Positions 16,597-24,681 are shown, numbered from the stretch's first letter. The stretch: DNA of 64,000 bases from Stenotrophomonas sp. 704A1 (GCF_030549525.1 NZ_CP130831.1:2071501-2135500); one strand, 5' to 3'. Numbers and translations are program-made. Notes: a model not told the origin generated them from the sequence alone.

Positions 16597-18338
16597 GCAC
16601 GCCCTCGACCGCACTGGAAGGTATCGCTGCGCGCCCGGTACCGACGCCTGCGTTGACGATCGTGCCGGCCCGGCACCCGCTGCAGACCGTCGGCACGGTG
16701 CTGGCGTTGGCGCTGATCCTGATAGGGCTTCAGTCAGTGCTGGGCAATCCGCGCTGGGGGTGGGGCACCTTTGCCGAGTGGTTCTTCGCGCGTCCGGTGC
16801 TGGAAGGCCTGGGCCGCACGCTGCTGCTGACCGCACTTGGTACCGGGCTCGGCTTCGCGCTGGGCACGCTGCTCGCGCTGGCGCGGGTATCCGGCTCGCC
16901 GCTACTGTCAGCGGTGTCGTGGGGCTATGTGTGGTTGTTCCGTTCGATTCCGCTGCTGGTGCTGTTGCTGCTGCTGAACAACCTGGGCTATCTGTACAGC
17001 ACCATCGAACTGGGGGTGCCGTTCACCGGCATCAGCCTGTTCTCGTACCCGACCACGCAGCTGATCGGCGTGTTCACTGCCGCGGTGCTGGGCCTGACCC
17101 TGAACCAGGCTGCGTTTTCCGCCGAAGTGATCCGGGGCGGCATTCTCTCGGTCGACCAGGGCCAGTACGAGGCGTCCGCCGCGCTGGGCCTGCCGCGGAG
17201 CCGCCAGGTGCGCCGCATCATCCTGCCGCAGGCGATGCGCTCGATCCTGCCGGCGGCGTTCAATGATGTGATCGGCCTGGCCAAGAGCACCTCGGTGGTC
17301 TACGTGCTGGCGCTGCCGGAGCTGTTCTACACCGTGCAGGTGATCTACCGCCGCAACCTGGAGGTGGTGCCGCTGCTGATGGTGGCCACGGTCTGGTACC
17401 TGGTGATCCTGACCGTGCTGTCGCTGCTGCAGCGGCGGGTGGAGCAGCGCTTCGCGCGCGGCCAGCTGCAGCGCGAGCGTCCGGTATCGCGTGTCTCGTC
17501 GCCGACGCGCGCCACAGGCGAGGCTGCACCGCGCGTGGCCAGCCGCCCGCGCATCGCCGCCCAGGTCGAGGCGGGCGAGGGCGCGTCGGTTTCGCTGCAT
17601 GGCGCAGGCAAGGTGTTCGGTGATCAGCCGGTGCTGGACGATGTCAACCTGGAGCTGCGCGCTGGCAGCGTGACCGTGCTGATCGGCCCGTCCGGCGCCG
17701 GCAAGTCCACGCTGCTGCGGTTGATCAACCACCTGGAACGCGCCGACAGTGGCTACGTGACCGTCGGCGGCCAGCTGATCGGCTACCGCCGCGATGGCGA
17801 CACCCTGTACGAGCTGCCCGAACGCGAGATCCGCCGCCGTCGTGCCGAAGTGGGCATGGTGTTCCAGGGCTTCAACCTGTTCCCGCACCTGACCGCGCTG
17901 GAGAACATCATCGAAGCACCCATCGCGGTACGCGGCGTACCGCGTGCGCAGGCCGAGCAGCAGGCGCGCACGCTGCTGGAACGGGTCGGCCTGGCCGACA
18001 AGGCCGATGCCTTCCCGCGCCAGCTGTCCGGTGGCCAGCAGCAGCGCGTGGCGATTGCCCGTGCGCTGGCGCTGCAGCCGAAGGTGCTGCTGTTCGACGA
18101 ACCGACCTCGGCGCTGGACCCGGAACTGGTGGCCGAGGTGCTCAGCGTCATCGAGGAACTGGCCCGCTCCGGTACCACGCTGGTGATCGTGACCCATGAG
18201 CTGAGCTTTGCCCGCCGCGTGGCCGACCACGTGGTGATGATGGACCAGGGCCGGGTGATCGAGCAGGGCACGCCCGAGGCCCTGTTCGAGCGTCCGCGCC
18301 AGCAACGCACCGCCGATTTCCTGGCCAAGACCCTGTAA
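16593..18338 (+). CDS. Fused amino-acid ABC transporter permease-ATPase
   Basis: This 581-aa protein joins a polar amino-acid-type permease (about 35-290) to an ABC ATPase (about 330-581) in one chain. The permease has the EAA-loop segment YEASAALGLPRSRQVRRIIL. The ATPase has Walker A GPSGAGKST at about 365, signature LSGGQQQR at about 477, and Walker B VLLFDEPTSALD. ATG 16593 overlaps the acetyltransferase stop. Normally HisM/TcyL- and HisP/TcyN-type subunits are separate, so the fusion is a derived feature, probably forming a homodimeric importer. It works with the binding protein encoded next, likely importing the pathway substrate. Confidence 0.92.
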   Translation: MSTPSTALEGIAARPVPTPALTIVPARHPLQTVGTVLALALILIGLQSVLGNPRWGWGTFAEWFFARPVLEGLGRTLLLTALGTGLGFALGTLLALARVSGSPLLSAVSWGYVWLFRSIPLLVLLLLLNNLGYLYSTIELGVPFTGISLFSYPTTQLIGVFTAAVLGLTLNQAAFSAEVIRGGILSVDQGQYEASAALGLPRSRQVRRIILPQAMRSILPAAFNDVIGLAKSTSVVYVLALPELFYTVQVIYRRNLEVVPLLMVATVWYLVILTVLSLLQRRVEQRFARGQLQRERPVSRVSSPTRATGEAAPRVASRPRIAAQVEAGEGASVSLHGAGKVFGDQPVLDDVNLELRAGSVTVLIGPSGAGKSTLLRLINHLERADSGYVTVGGQLIGYRRDGDTLYELPEREIRRRRAEVGMVFQGFNLFPHLTALENIIEAPIAVRGVPRAQAEQQARTLLERVGLADKADAFPRQLSGGQQQRVAIARALALQPKVLLFDEPTSALDPELVAEVLSVIEELARSGTTLVIVTHELSFARRVADHVVMMDQGRVIEQGTPEALFERPRQQRTADFLAKTL

Positions 18339-18354
18339 CCCCGGAAGGAACACC

Positions 18355-19329
18355 ATGAGCCCTGCAGCACCGCGCCGCCCCTCGCGCAGCACCCTGTTGA
18401 TCGTCGGCGTGCTGGTCATCGGCATTGCCGGCATTGTCTATTCGCGCGTGCGCCAGGCACCGGACGCGAGCACCGTGACCGCGACCCACCTGGCCGGTGC
18501 GAATCCGGCCGTGCTGAAGGGGACGTTCGATCCGAAGGCGCAGGCCTTGATTCCCGCCGGCTACCGCTTCGTCACGCCCGGTGCGTTCACCGTGGCTACC
18601 CATCCAGGGCAGCTGCCCTTGGCCGACTACGGCGCCGACAGCAAGGACGTGGTCGGCATCGAGCCGGACATCGCACGGCTGATCGCCGATGGACTGGGCC
18701 TGAAACTGGTGATCGTGCCGGTGGCGTGGGCCGACTGGCCGCTGGGGCTGGCGTCCGGCAAGTACGATGCGGTGCTGTCGAACGTGACGGTTACCGAGGA
18801 GCGCAAGAAGAAGTTCGATTTTTCCAGCTACCGCTACGATCTGCTCGGCATCTATACGCGCAGCGACGGGCCGATCCAGAAGATCGAAAAGCCAGCGGAT
18901 GTTGCCGGGCTGAAGGTGGTGGTGGGGGCCAGCACCAACCAGGACCAGATCCTGCGCCAGTGGGACCAGCAGAACATCGCCGCCGGGTTGAAGCCGGTGG
19001 AATACCAATACTTCGATGATGCCGTGGTGGGCCGGCTGGCGGTGATCACCGGCCGCGCCGATGTGTCGTTCGAACCCAATGCCACCGGCGCCTACTCCGC
19101 GCGCGACGGCAAGGTGCGGCGGGTGGGCCTGTTCCCGGGCGGCTGGCCGAACGCTGCGGCGATCTCGGTGACCACGCGCAAGGGCAGTGGCCTGGCCGAT
19201 GCGGTGACGCAGGCGTTGAACACCCAGATCGGCAGCGGCACCTATGCGCAGGCGCTGGCGCGCTGGAACGTGGCCGAGGAGGCGGTGCCGCAGTCGCAGA
19301 CCAATCCACCGGGATTGCCGGCCTTGTAG
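18355..19329 (+). CDS. ABC transporter substrate-binding protein (amino-acid type)
   Basis: This 324-aa family 3 solute-binding protein contains VVGIEPDIARLIADGLGL, GKYDAVLSNVTVTEERKKKF and ADVAGLKVVVGAS, standard for polar amino-acid receptors. The N-terminus has a hydrophobic segment (about 13-30) without a clear cleavage site or lipobox Cys, so it may stay anchored to the inner membrane facing the periplasm. It starts 16 bases after the fused permease-ATPase, preceded by GGAAGGAAC, and is the last gene of the cluster; a SMAG element follows its stop within five bases. The ligand is inferred to be an S-substituted cysteine or related compound. Confidence 0.88.
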   Translation: MSPAAPRRPSRSTLLIVGVLVIGIAGIVYSRVRQAPDASTVTATHLAGANPAVLKGTFDPKAQALIPAGYRFVTPGAFTVATHPGQLPLADYGADSKDVVGIEPDIARLIADGLGLKLVIVPVAWADWPLGLASGKYDAVLSNVTVTEERKKKFDFSSYRYDLLGIYTRSDGPIQKIEKPADVAGLKVVVGASTNQDQILRQWDQQNIAAGLKPVEYQYFDDAVVGRLAVITGRADVSFEPNATGAYSARDGKVRRVGLFPGGWPNAAAISVTTRKGSGLADAVTQALNTQIGSGTYAQALARWNVAEEAVPQSQTNPPGLPAL

Positions 19330-19333
19330 AAGC

Positions 19334-19356
19334 CGCCGGGCATGGCCCGGCGCTAC
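19334..19356. repeat. SMAG REP element, single copy
   Basis: A 23-bp CGCCGGGCATGGCCCGGCG plus CTAC unit lies at the junction of two convergent genes, directly after the binding-protein stop, and reaches the last bases of the glycosidase gene. It may protect or end the transcript. Confidence 0.8.
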
Positions 19357-22300
19357 CAGACGGCTTCCAGCGTCTTGAACGGTTTCGCCACGCGCACGCC
19401 CTCGGCATCGAAGTCGGAAATGCTGCGTCCATCCACACGCACCGTCTTCGGCATCGTGCGCGCCGGCCACCACACCTTCACCGCCGTCCCGCTGCGCAGC
19501 CCCTCGCCAAGCGCCACCGTCAGCACCCCGTCGCGTTGCCGTGCCTGCATCTGCAATGTGCCGTACGCGGTGGGCAGGCGTTCCACTGCCAGCCCTTCGC
19601 CAGCGACCCAGGACGGCGGTGTACCCGGCAGCAGCGACAAGGCCTCATCGTCTTCGCGCATCAGCATGCCGAACAGGGTGCGGCCGTACTCGGCGCCGAT
19701 CCAGGTGTGCGGCATGTCGCCCAGATAGCGCGGGAAGCGCAGACGCGAATGCACGACTTCGGCCAGCACCTGCCATTCAAGCGGGCGCCGGTCGTGAAGC
19801 AGGCCCTGCAGCAGTTCGTCGGCGGCTTCGGGCTGGCCCAGGTGCACGTAGCTCAACACGTTGCGGATTTCGTAGGGCGTGTAGGCGTACAACGCGCCGG
19901 GCTGGTTGCGCTTGCGCACGTCGTCCAGGTAGCGGGCAAAGGTGGTGCGCAGGGCCTCGGCCGGGAGCACGCTCTGCGCGCCGGTGGGGTCCAGCGCGAT
20001 CGACACGCCGGTCGGATCGCCGTCGCCCAGGTCGGCCGAGGAGGGAATGAAGTCGATGCCCTTCCACGCCATCGTTGCGCGGATCGACGCATGCAGGGCG
20101 TCGTACAGCGCCTTGTACTGCTCACGCGCCCAGCGTGCGGTCTCGTGGTCGCCCAGCGATTCGGCCAGCCATGCGCCGTCGTGCCAGCCCTTCAGGCCCC
20201 AGTAGTCATCCCAGTAGCTGTGGGTGGGCGAGGGGTAGCCCTCGTGGCTGATCGACGGTGCGAGGATGCCCGCGAACCGTTCTGGCGCCGGCTGCCCGGC
20301 CATGTAGCCGGGCACCAGCGTGCGCTCGCGCAGTTCCTGCAGGAAGCGCAGTGCGGCCTTCACTTTCGGCAGGTACGCGCGCACCGACGCCGGACCACCA
20401 TCGAGGCGGGCGACGTCGGCGACCAGCGCCACGTACTGGCCCTGGCTGTCGTACTCGATGTCCGAACCGAAGCCCGTATTGACGCTGCCATCGTCGTTGA
20501 GGATCGGCGAGACCAGGCCATTGGCATGCACGCCGTGCTCGCTGTACCAGGCCAGGTAGTCGCGTGCCACCCTGGCCTCGCCCATGCGCAGCAGCACCGC
20601 CGAGGTGGCCATGCCATCGCGGATGAAGGAGCGGTTGTAGTTGCGCGGGCCGGGCTGCATGGCCGGGCCGGTCTGGTTGATCAGCATGTAGGCGGCCTGC
20701 GCGCGCAGCATGTCCACCAAGGATGGATCAGGCAGGCGCAGCCCGACCTGGCCGAGCCGTGCCTGCCAATCGGCGGAGGCCTGCTTGGCCAGGGTGTCGA
20801 AGGCATCGTTGCCGTCGCGCGGCAGCGAGGAAAGATTGAGCGCGGGGGCCTCCGGCAGCATGCCGTTGGCATCGGCAGCGGCGGTGCCGAGTGGGAACGC
20901 CACCACCACCGCCTCGCTGGCACCGGGGGCGAGGTGGATCCGGTAGTTCAATGCAGCCGCGGCCAATCCTTGTGCATCGCGTGCCTGCTGGGTGGCAGGC
21001 AGACGCCCGGCCGCGATGCCGGCGGTGATTTCCGTTACACCTTCGTTGCCGAACGGCGCGGCGCCGGCAGCGTCCACCGGCGTGAGCGAGTGCAGCAGCG
21101 TGCGGCCGTTGACGCGTACCGTGTTGGCGTCGACGGCGACCTCGCGGATCGGCGACAGCCCGCCGTTCTGCCACGGTGGGTTCATCTGCATCGGTCGTAC
21201 CGCCAGGGTCAGCGTGCCGTCGATCGTGGCGGTGCCGGTGTTGCGCAGGCGGTGGCGGACCAGGGTGACCGGCTGCCCGTCGCGTTCGATGGCGAAGGCC
21301 TCGCTGCGTAGTTCCAGTCCCGGCTGCGGTGCCCACGTGGCCGACGGCATCGGTTTCCAGCCGTCGCGCAGCGCGTGCTGCACCTTCTGCCCGGCGGCGC
21401 CGGCTGCGCTGCCGTCGGTATTGCGCCAGATCGGCTGCACCAGCGGCGCGCCCTTGAAGGCCTCGATATTGCCGTACTCGTCGAAGATCGACTTCTGCCG
21501 GCCCGCGTGCACGCCGACCGCAGTCCAGTAGGTCTGCTGCATCTGCAGCGAGGCGGGGAACAACGCGCGCTGTGCGCCGCTGGCGGCAATCTGATAGTGC
21601 TTCATCGGCGTCATCACCGCCTTCGGGCCAAGCAGGCGGATACGGGCTACCCGGGGGGCATCGCCGTCGACGGTCAGCCGCAGTGCCTGCAGGTCCAGTG
21701 GCGCGCTGGCCGCGAGCCAGCTCTGTTGCCGGGTTGCCGCCTGCGCATCCGTGGCCAGTTCGTGCCAGCGGCCCTGGGCATCGCGTGCCTGCAGGCGCGC
21801 AGCGCCGTGCACATCGGCCCAGTCCACCGCCAGCCCGGTGCTGGATTGCGCGCGCGGCAGGGCGATGTCGAGCGTGTGGCTACCGTCCGTGCCAGTGGGG
21901 ATCGCCACCGCGCTGCCGCCCTGCCAGAGCGCTGCGGATTGTGTGGCGTCGAGTCCGGCCACGCGCGCGCTGAGCGTGGTGTCCAGCGGTTCCATTTCGA
22001 AGATCGACACGCCCCAGTCGGAGGTGCGCTGCGGGCTGGCCAGGCGCAGGTAGCGGGCCTGGCGCGGCGCGAAGTACAGCGTTTCGATGCCGCCGATCGA
22101 ATCGGCCATGGTGTAGGCGGTCTGCCACTGCCTGCCGTCCAGCGAGGTCTGCAGCGAATAGCCTTCCGGGTTGGAGACGTCCCAGGTAAGGCGTACACCG
22201 GCCAGCTGGGCTGGCGCTCCGAGGTCGATCTGGAACCAGTGGCCGGGACTGAACGCACCGCCGGTGACGGTCTTGGGGTCGCCATCGATCAGATGGCTGA

Positions 22301-22469
22301 TCGCCATCGCCGGCACCTGTTGCGAGGAGGCGCTGGCCTGCCACTGGGTGCGGGGAGGCAGGTTCTGTGCGTGGGCGGCCGAGGCGAGGGCGGCGAGCAG
22401 CAGTGCGAGGGCTGGCCGGGCAACGGGGGAAAGAGGGGAGAGCCTGGAACGTTCAACGCGCAACGTCAT
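19353..22469 (-). CDS. Secreted glycoside hydrolase-like protein with F5/8 type C domain
   Basis: This 1038-aa protein has a signal peptide ending AAHAQ near residue 35. A discoidin (F5/8C) carbohydrate-binding domain follows at about 40-160 (HLIDGDPKTVTGGAFSPGHW, then FQIDLG). The C-terminal half (about 560-930) is an (alpha/alpha)6 barrel like GH15/GH65/alpha-rhamnosidase-type enzymes, with YNRSFIRDGMATSAVLLRMG, SHEGYPSPTHSYWDDYWGLK and LGDMPHTWIGAEYGR. It probably acts on a plant or host polysaccharide outside the cytoplasm; the GH family is not assigned with certainty. A LacI-type operator lies about 57 bases upstream, suggesting sugar induction. Confidence 0.8.
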   Translation of the reverse strand: MTLRVERSRLSPLSPVARPALALLLAALASAAHAQNLPPRTQWQASASSQQVPAMAISHLIDGDPKTVTGGAFSPGHWFQIDLGAPAQLAGVRLTWDVSNPEGYSLQTSLDGRQWQTAYTMADSIGGIETLYFAPRQARYLRLASPQRTSDWGVSIFEMEPLDTTLSARVAGLDATQSAALWQGGSAVAIPTGTDGSHTLDIALPRAQSSTGLAVDWADVHGAARLQARDAQGRWHELATDAQAATRQQSWLAASAPLDLQALRLTVDGDAPRVARIRLLGPKAVMTPMKHYQIAASGAQRALFPASLQMQQTYWTAVGVHAGRQKSIFDEYGNIEAFKGAPLVQPIWRNTDGSAAGAAGQKVQHALRDGWKPMPSATWAPQPGLELRSEAFAIERDGQPVTLVRHRLRNTGTATIDGTLTLAVRPMQMNPPWQNGGLSPIREVAVDANTVRVNGRTLLHSLTPVDAAGAAPFGNEGVTEITAGIAAGRLPATQQARDAQGLAAAALNYRIHLAPGASEAVVVAFPLGTAAADANGMLPEAPALNLSSLPRDGNDAFDTLAKQASADWQARLGQVGLRLPDPSLVDMLRAQAAYMLINQTGPAMQPGPRNYNRSFIRDGMATSAVLLRMGEARVARDYLAWYSEHGVHANGLVSPILNDDGSVNTGFGSDIEYDSQGQYVALVADVARLDGGPASVRAYLPKVKAALRFLQELRERTLVPGYMAGQPAPERFAGILAPSISHEGYPSPTHSYWDDYWGLKGWHDGAWLAESLGDHETARWAREQYKALYDALHASIRATMAWKGIDFIPSSADLGDGDPTGVSIALDPTGAQSVLPAEALRTTFARYLDDVRKRNQPGALYAYTPYEIRNVLSYVHLGQPEAADELLQGLLHDRRPLEWQVLAEVVHSRLRFPRYLGDMPHTWIGAEYGRTLFGMLMREDDEALSLLPGTPPSWVAGEGLAVERLPTAYGTLQMQARQRDGVLTVALGEGLRSGTAVKVWWPARTMPKTVRVDGRSISDFDAEGVRVAKPFKTLEAVW

Positions 22470-22525
22470 TGCGGACAGCCTCGCAGCTTCGGCCGGAATC
22501 GGGCAGGCGCTACGCTAGCAGGGCG

Positions 22526-22539
22526 TGTAACCGGTTACA
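22526..22539. promoter_or_regulatory. LacI-family operator upstream of the glycosidase gene
   Basis: TGTAACCGGTTACA is a perfect 14-bp palindrome with the central CG typical of LacI/GalR operators. It lies 57-70 bases upstream of the glycosidase start on the minus strand. No LacI-family gene is in the window, so the regulator must act from elsewhere. Confidence 0.6.
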
Positions 22540-22683
22540 TGACGCATTGCAATAGGTGCCGCGTGACGGGGTGATCCTGGCCGGTGACCTGGCATGCCGT
22601 CGCCATCGATCAAGGGCTGACGGATCTGACTCTGGACGCGTGGGTGGCATCGGCTACGGTCATGCCAGATGTTGAAGCCCGGA

Positions 22684-22703
22684 GGGTTGTCATTTGACAA
22701 CCC
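22684..22703. promoter_or_regulatory. Palindromic operator of the candidate toxin-antitoxin pair
   Basis: GGGTTGTCA-TT-TGACAACCC is a perfect 9-bp inverted repeat, 35 bases before the first gene start at 22738. It contains TTGACA (22694-22699), so it can overlap the -35 element. This fits autorepression by the HTH protein encoded second. Confidence 0.55.
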
Positions 22704-22737
22704 GTGTGTGTCATGTGCAGACTGGAGAGAACAGGGA

Positions 22738-22980
22738 ATGCCTCGAGCGCGTCACCCAGACAAGGACATCGAAGCGGCACTGCAGTTCGCTGAAGATCGT
22801 GGATGGAGGCTGCGTAGGGCTGGCGGCCATGCGTGGGGTCGGATGTATTGTCCCTACAACGACTCCGACTGCCGATGCGGAGAGTTCTGCATCGTCAGCA
22901 TCTGGAGCACGCCGCGCAGTGCCCGCAACCATGCAAGCGCGTTGCGGCGCGTGGTCGAGAACTGCATTCGTGAGCAATGA
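22738..22980 (+). CDS. HicA-like small protein, candidate toxin
   Basis: This 80-aa basic protein begins MPRARHPDKDIEAALQFAED and contains WRLRRAGGHAWGRMYCPYND. The layout of a helix, then a strand with a conserved Gly-His, resembles HicA mRNA interferases, whose catalytic His lies in a GSHH-type strand. It has additional cysteines (CPYNDSDCRCGEFC), possibly a metal or structural site, which HicA lacks. ATG 22738 has GGAGAG upstream; the longer frame from 22669 lacks one. It is followed after 33 bases by an HTH protein, and a perfect palindrome lies upstream. A toxin role is inferred. Confidence 0.55.
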   Translation: MPRARHPDKDIEAALQFAEDRGWRLRRAGGHAWGRMYCPYNDSDCRCGEFCIVSIWSTPRSARNHASALRRVVENCIREQ

Positions 22981-23013
22981 AATCAGGCGTCGCCAGAAGC
23001 GAGGTGGTCAATC

Positions 23014-23511
23014 ATGGAATTCAATTTCACCCTGAAGTACCGCTTGCCCGACATGGGCGATGACATCGGAGACCTCGAGGGCCGCCTGGCTGAGGCCGGC
23101 TGTGACGACGCGCTGGTGGGCCTCGGGCTGCCGGGAAGGCTGGCCCTGGCCTTCTGCCGCGAAGCGGACAGTGCCGGGGCTGCCCTGCGTTCGGCACTGG
23201 ACGATGTGCAGCGGGCCGCGCCCGGTGCCGAACTGGTCGAGGTGAGCCCCGACCTGGTGGGGCTCACCGACGTCGCAGACCTGCTCGGAATGTCGCGTCA
23301 GAACATGCGGAAGCTGATGCTGGCCAACCCGGAGTCGTTCCCGTCGCCGGTGCATGACGGTTCGACCGCGATCTGGCACCTCGCCGACATTCTCGGTTGG
23401 CTGCAAGCGCGCGGCAGCAGGAAAGTCACGACGGAAATGACCGAGCTCGCCGCCGCCGCGTTGCAGCTCAATCTGGCCCGGGAAGGGCGCAGGCTGCAGC
23501 CGAAGGCATAG
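23014..23511 (+). CDS. HTH DNA-binding protein, candidate antitoxin
   Basis: This 165-aa protein has an N-terminal alpha/beta part (about 1-75, FNFTLKYRLPDMGDDIGDLE) and a helix-turn-helix at about 85-125 (LTDVADLLGMSRQNMRKLML) of the AlpA/MerR-like excisionase type. A helical tail ends it. GAGGTGG at 23001-23007 supports ATG 23014. The N-terminal part could be the toxin-neutralising domain, as in HicB, where a small fold precedes the DNA-binding part. It follows the HicA-like gene, as antitoxins follow HicA. It could alternatively be an ordinary regulator. Confidence 0.65.
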   Translation: MEFNFTLKYRLPDMGDDIGDLEGRLAEAGCDDALVGLGLPGRLALAFCREADSAGAALRSALDDVQRAAPGAELVEVSPDLVGLTDVADLLGMSRQNMRKLMLANPESFPSPVHDGSTAIWHLADILGWLQARGSRKVTTEMTELAAAALQLNLAREGRRLQPKA

Positions 23512-23536
23512 GCCCGGCCAGAACCGGCCCACGGCA

Positions 23537-24613
23537 TTACAGCTGCACCGTCTCCCACCAGCGTGTACCCGCCTGCGGCGCCTGCATGTCCAGCGCTTCA
23601 CCCATCATCGGCGTGGCCACCGGCACGTTCTTCGCGGCGGCCAATGCGGTGATGCGCTCGAACGGCTGCTGCCAGGCGTGCAGGGCCAGGTCGAAGGTGC
23701 CGTTATGGATTGGCAGCAGCCACTTGCCGCGCAGGTCCAGGTGCGCCTGCAGGGTCTGCTCGGGCTGCATGTGCACGAACGCCCAGCGCGGGTCGTAGGC
23801 GCCGGTCTCGATCATGGTCAGGTCGAACGGACCATACTTCTCGCCGATGGCCTTGAAGCCGTCGAAGTAGCCGGTGTCACCGCTGAAGAAGATGCGGAAG
23901 TCGCCGTCCTGGATCACCCACGACGCCCACAGGCTGCGGTCGCTGTCGCCCAGTCCGCGGCCGGAAAAATGCTGGCCGGGCGTCGCGGTCAGGCGCAGGC
24001 CGCTGGCTTCGGTGGACTGCCACCAGTCCAGTTGTTCGACCTTGGAGGCGTCCACGCCCCACGCGATCAGCTGGTCGCCGACGCCCAGCGGGGCGATGAA
24101 GCGCGCGGTCTTGCCGGCCAGCTGCATGACGGCCGCATGGTCCAGGTGATCGTAGTGGTTGTGCGACAGGATCACGCCGGCGATCGGCGGCAGTTGGTCG
24201 ATGCTGATCGGCGGTGCATGGAAGCGCGCCGGACCCATCCACTGCACCGGCGAGGCACGTTCGGAGAACACCGGATCGGTCAGCCAGTACTGACCGCGCA
24301 GCTTCAGCAGGATCGTCGAGTGCCCCAGCCGGAACAGGCTGCGGTCCGGTGCGGCGTCCAGCGCCGCGCGGTCCAGCGGCTGCACCGGAATGGGGTGGGC
24401 GGGCACCGTGCCCTTGGGTTTGTTGAACAGGAACGTCCACCAGATCTCCGCACCGTCGCGCAGGCCCATCGCCGGACGCGGAAGCGCATTGCGGAACCTG
24501 CCGTCGCGGTATTGCGGCGAATCGGGGAAGTCGGGGAGGGACCAGGACTTGCAGAAGGTGTAGGCGGTCACGGCGAGGATTCCGAGCAGGAGGACAAGGA
24601 GCAGGCGCTTCAT
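23537..24613 (-). CDS. MBL-fold metallo-hydrolase, membrane-anchored or exported
   Basis: This 358-aa protein of the UlaG/RomA/NAPE-PLD-like branch has an N-terminal hydrophobic signal or anchor (KRLLLVLLLGILAVTAYTF). The metal motif is SHNHYDHLD at about 150-158 (HxHxDH form), followed by GVGDQL, FFSGDTGYFDGF and LLPIHNGTFDLALHAWQQPF. Relatives hydrolyse lipids or phosphodiesters. ATG 24613 is used because the upstream in-frame start lies in the operator region. It is divergent from a TetR gene, with two operators between them, so it is very probably that repressor's target. Substrate unknown. Confidence 0.85.
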   Translation of the reverse strand: MKRLLLVLLLGILAVTAYTFCKSWSLPDFPDSPQYRDGRFRNALPRPAMGLRDGAEIWWTFLFNKPKGTVPAHPIPVQPLDRAALDAAPDRSLFRLGHSTILLKLRGQYWLTDPVFSERASPVQWMGPARFHAPPISIDQLPPIAGVILSHNHYDHLDHAAVMQLAGKTARFIAPLGVGDQLIAWGVDASKVEQLDWWQSTEASGLRLTATPGQHFSGRGLGDSDRSLWASWVIQDGDFRIFFSGDTGYFDGFKAIGEKYGPFDLTMIETGAYDPRWAFVHMQPEQTLQAHLDLRGKWLLPIHNGTFDLALHAWQQPFERITALAAAKNVPVATPMMGEALDMQAPQAGTRWWETVQL

Positions 24614-24630
24614 GGGTGACGTCCGCAGAG

Positions 24631-24646
24631 TACACTGCACAGTGTA
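24631..24646. promoter_or_regulatory. TetR operator 1 between MBL and TetR genes
   Basis: TACACTG-CA-CAGTGTA is a 16-bp inverted repeat just upstream of the MBL start. It matches TACACTNNNNAGTGTA, which recurs at 24666-24681. Confidence 0.65.
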
Positions 24647-24665
24647 GTTTCGTGTTTTTCAAAAG

Positions 24666-24681
24666 TACACTACCCAGTGTA
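24666..24681. promoter_or_regulatory. TetR operator 2 between MBL and TetR genes
   Basis: TACACTACCCAGTGTA repeats the arms of operator 1, with centres 35 bp apart. The pair lies in the 104-base divergent region, so one repressor can silence both genes. The TACACTG/CAGTGTA arms resemble TetR sites of the PsrA/AcrR type. Confidence 0.65.
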
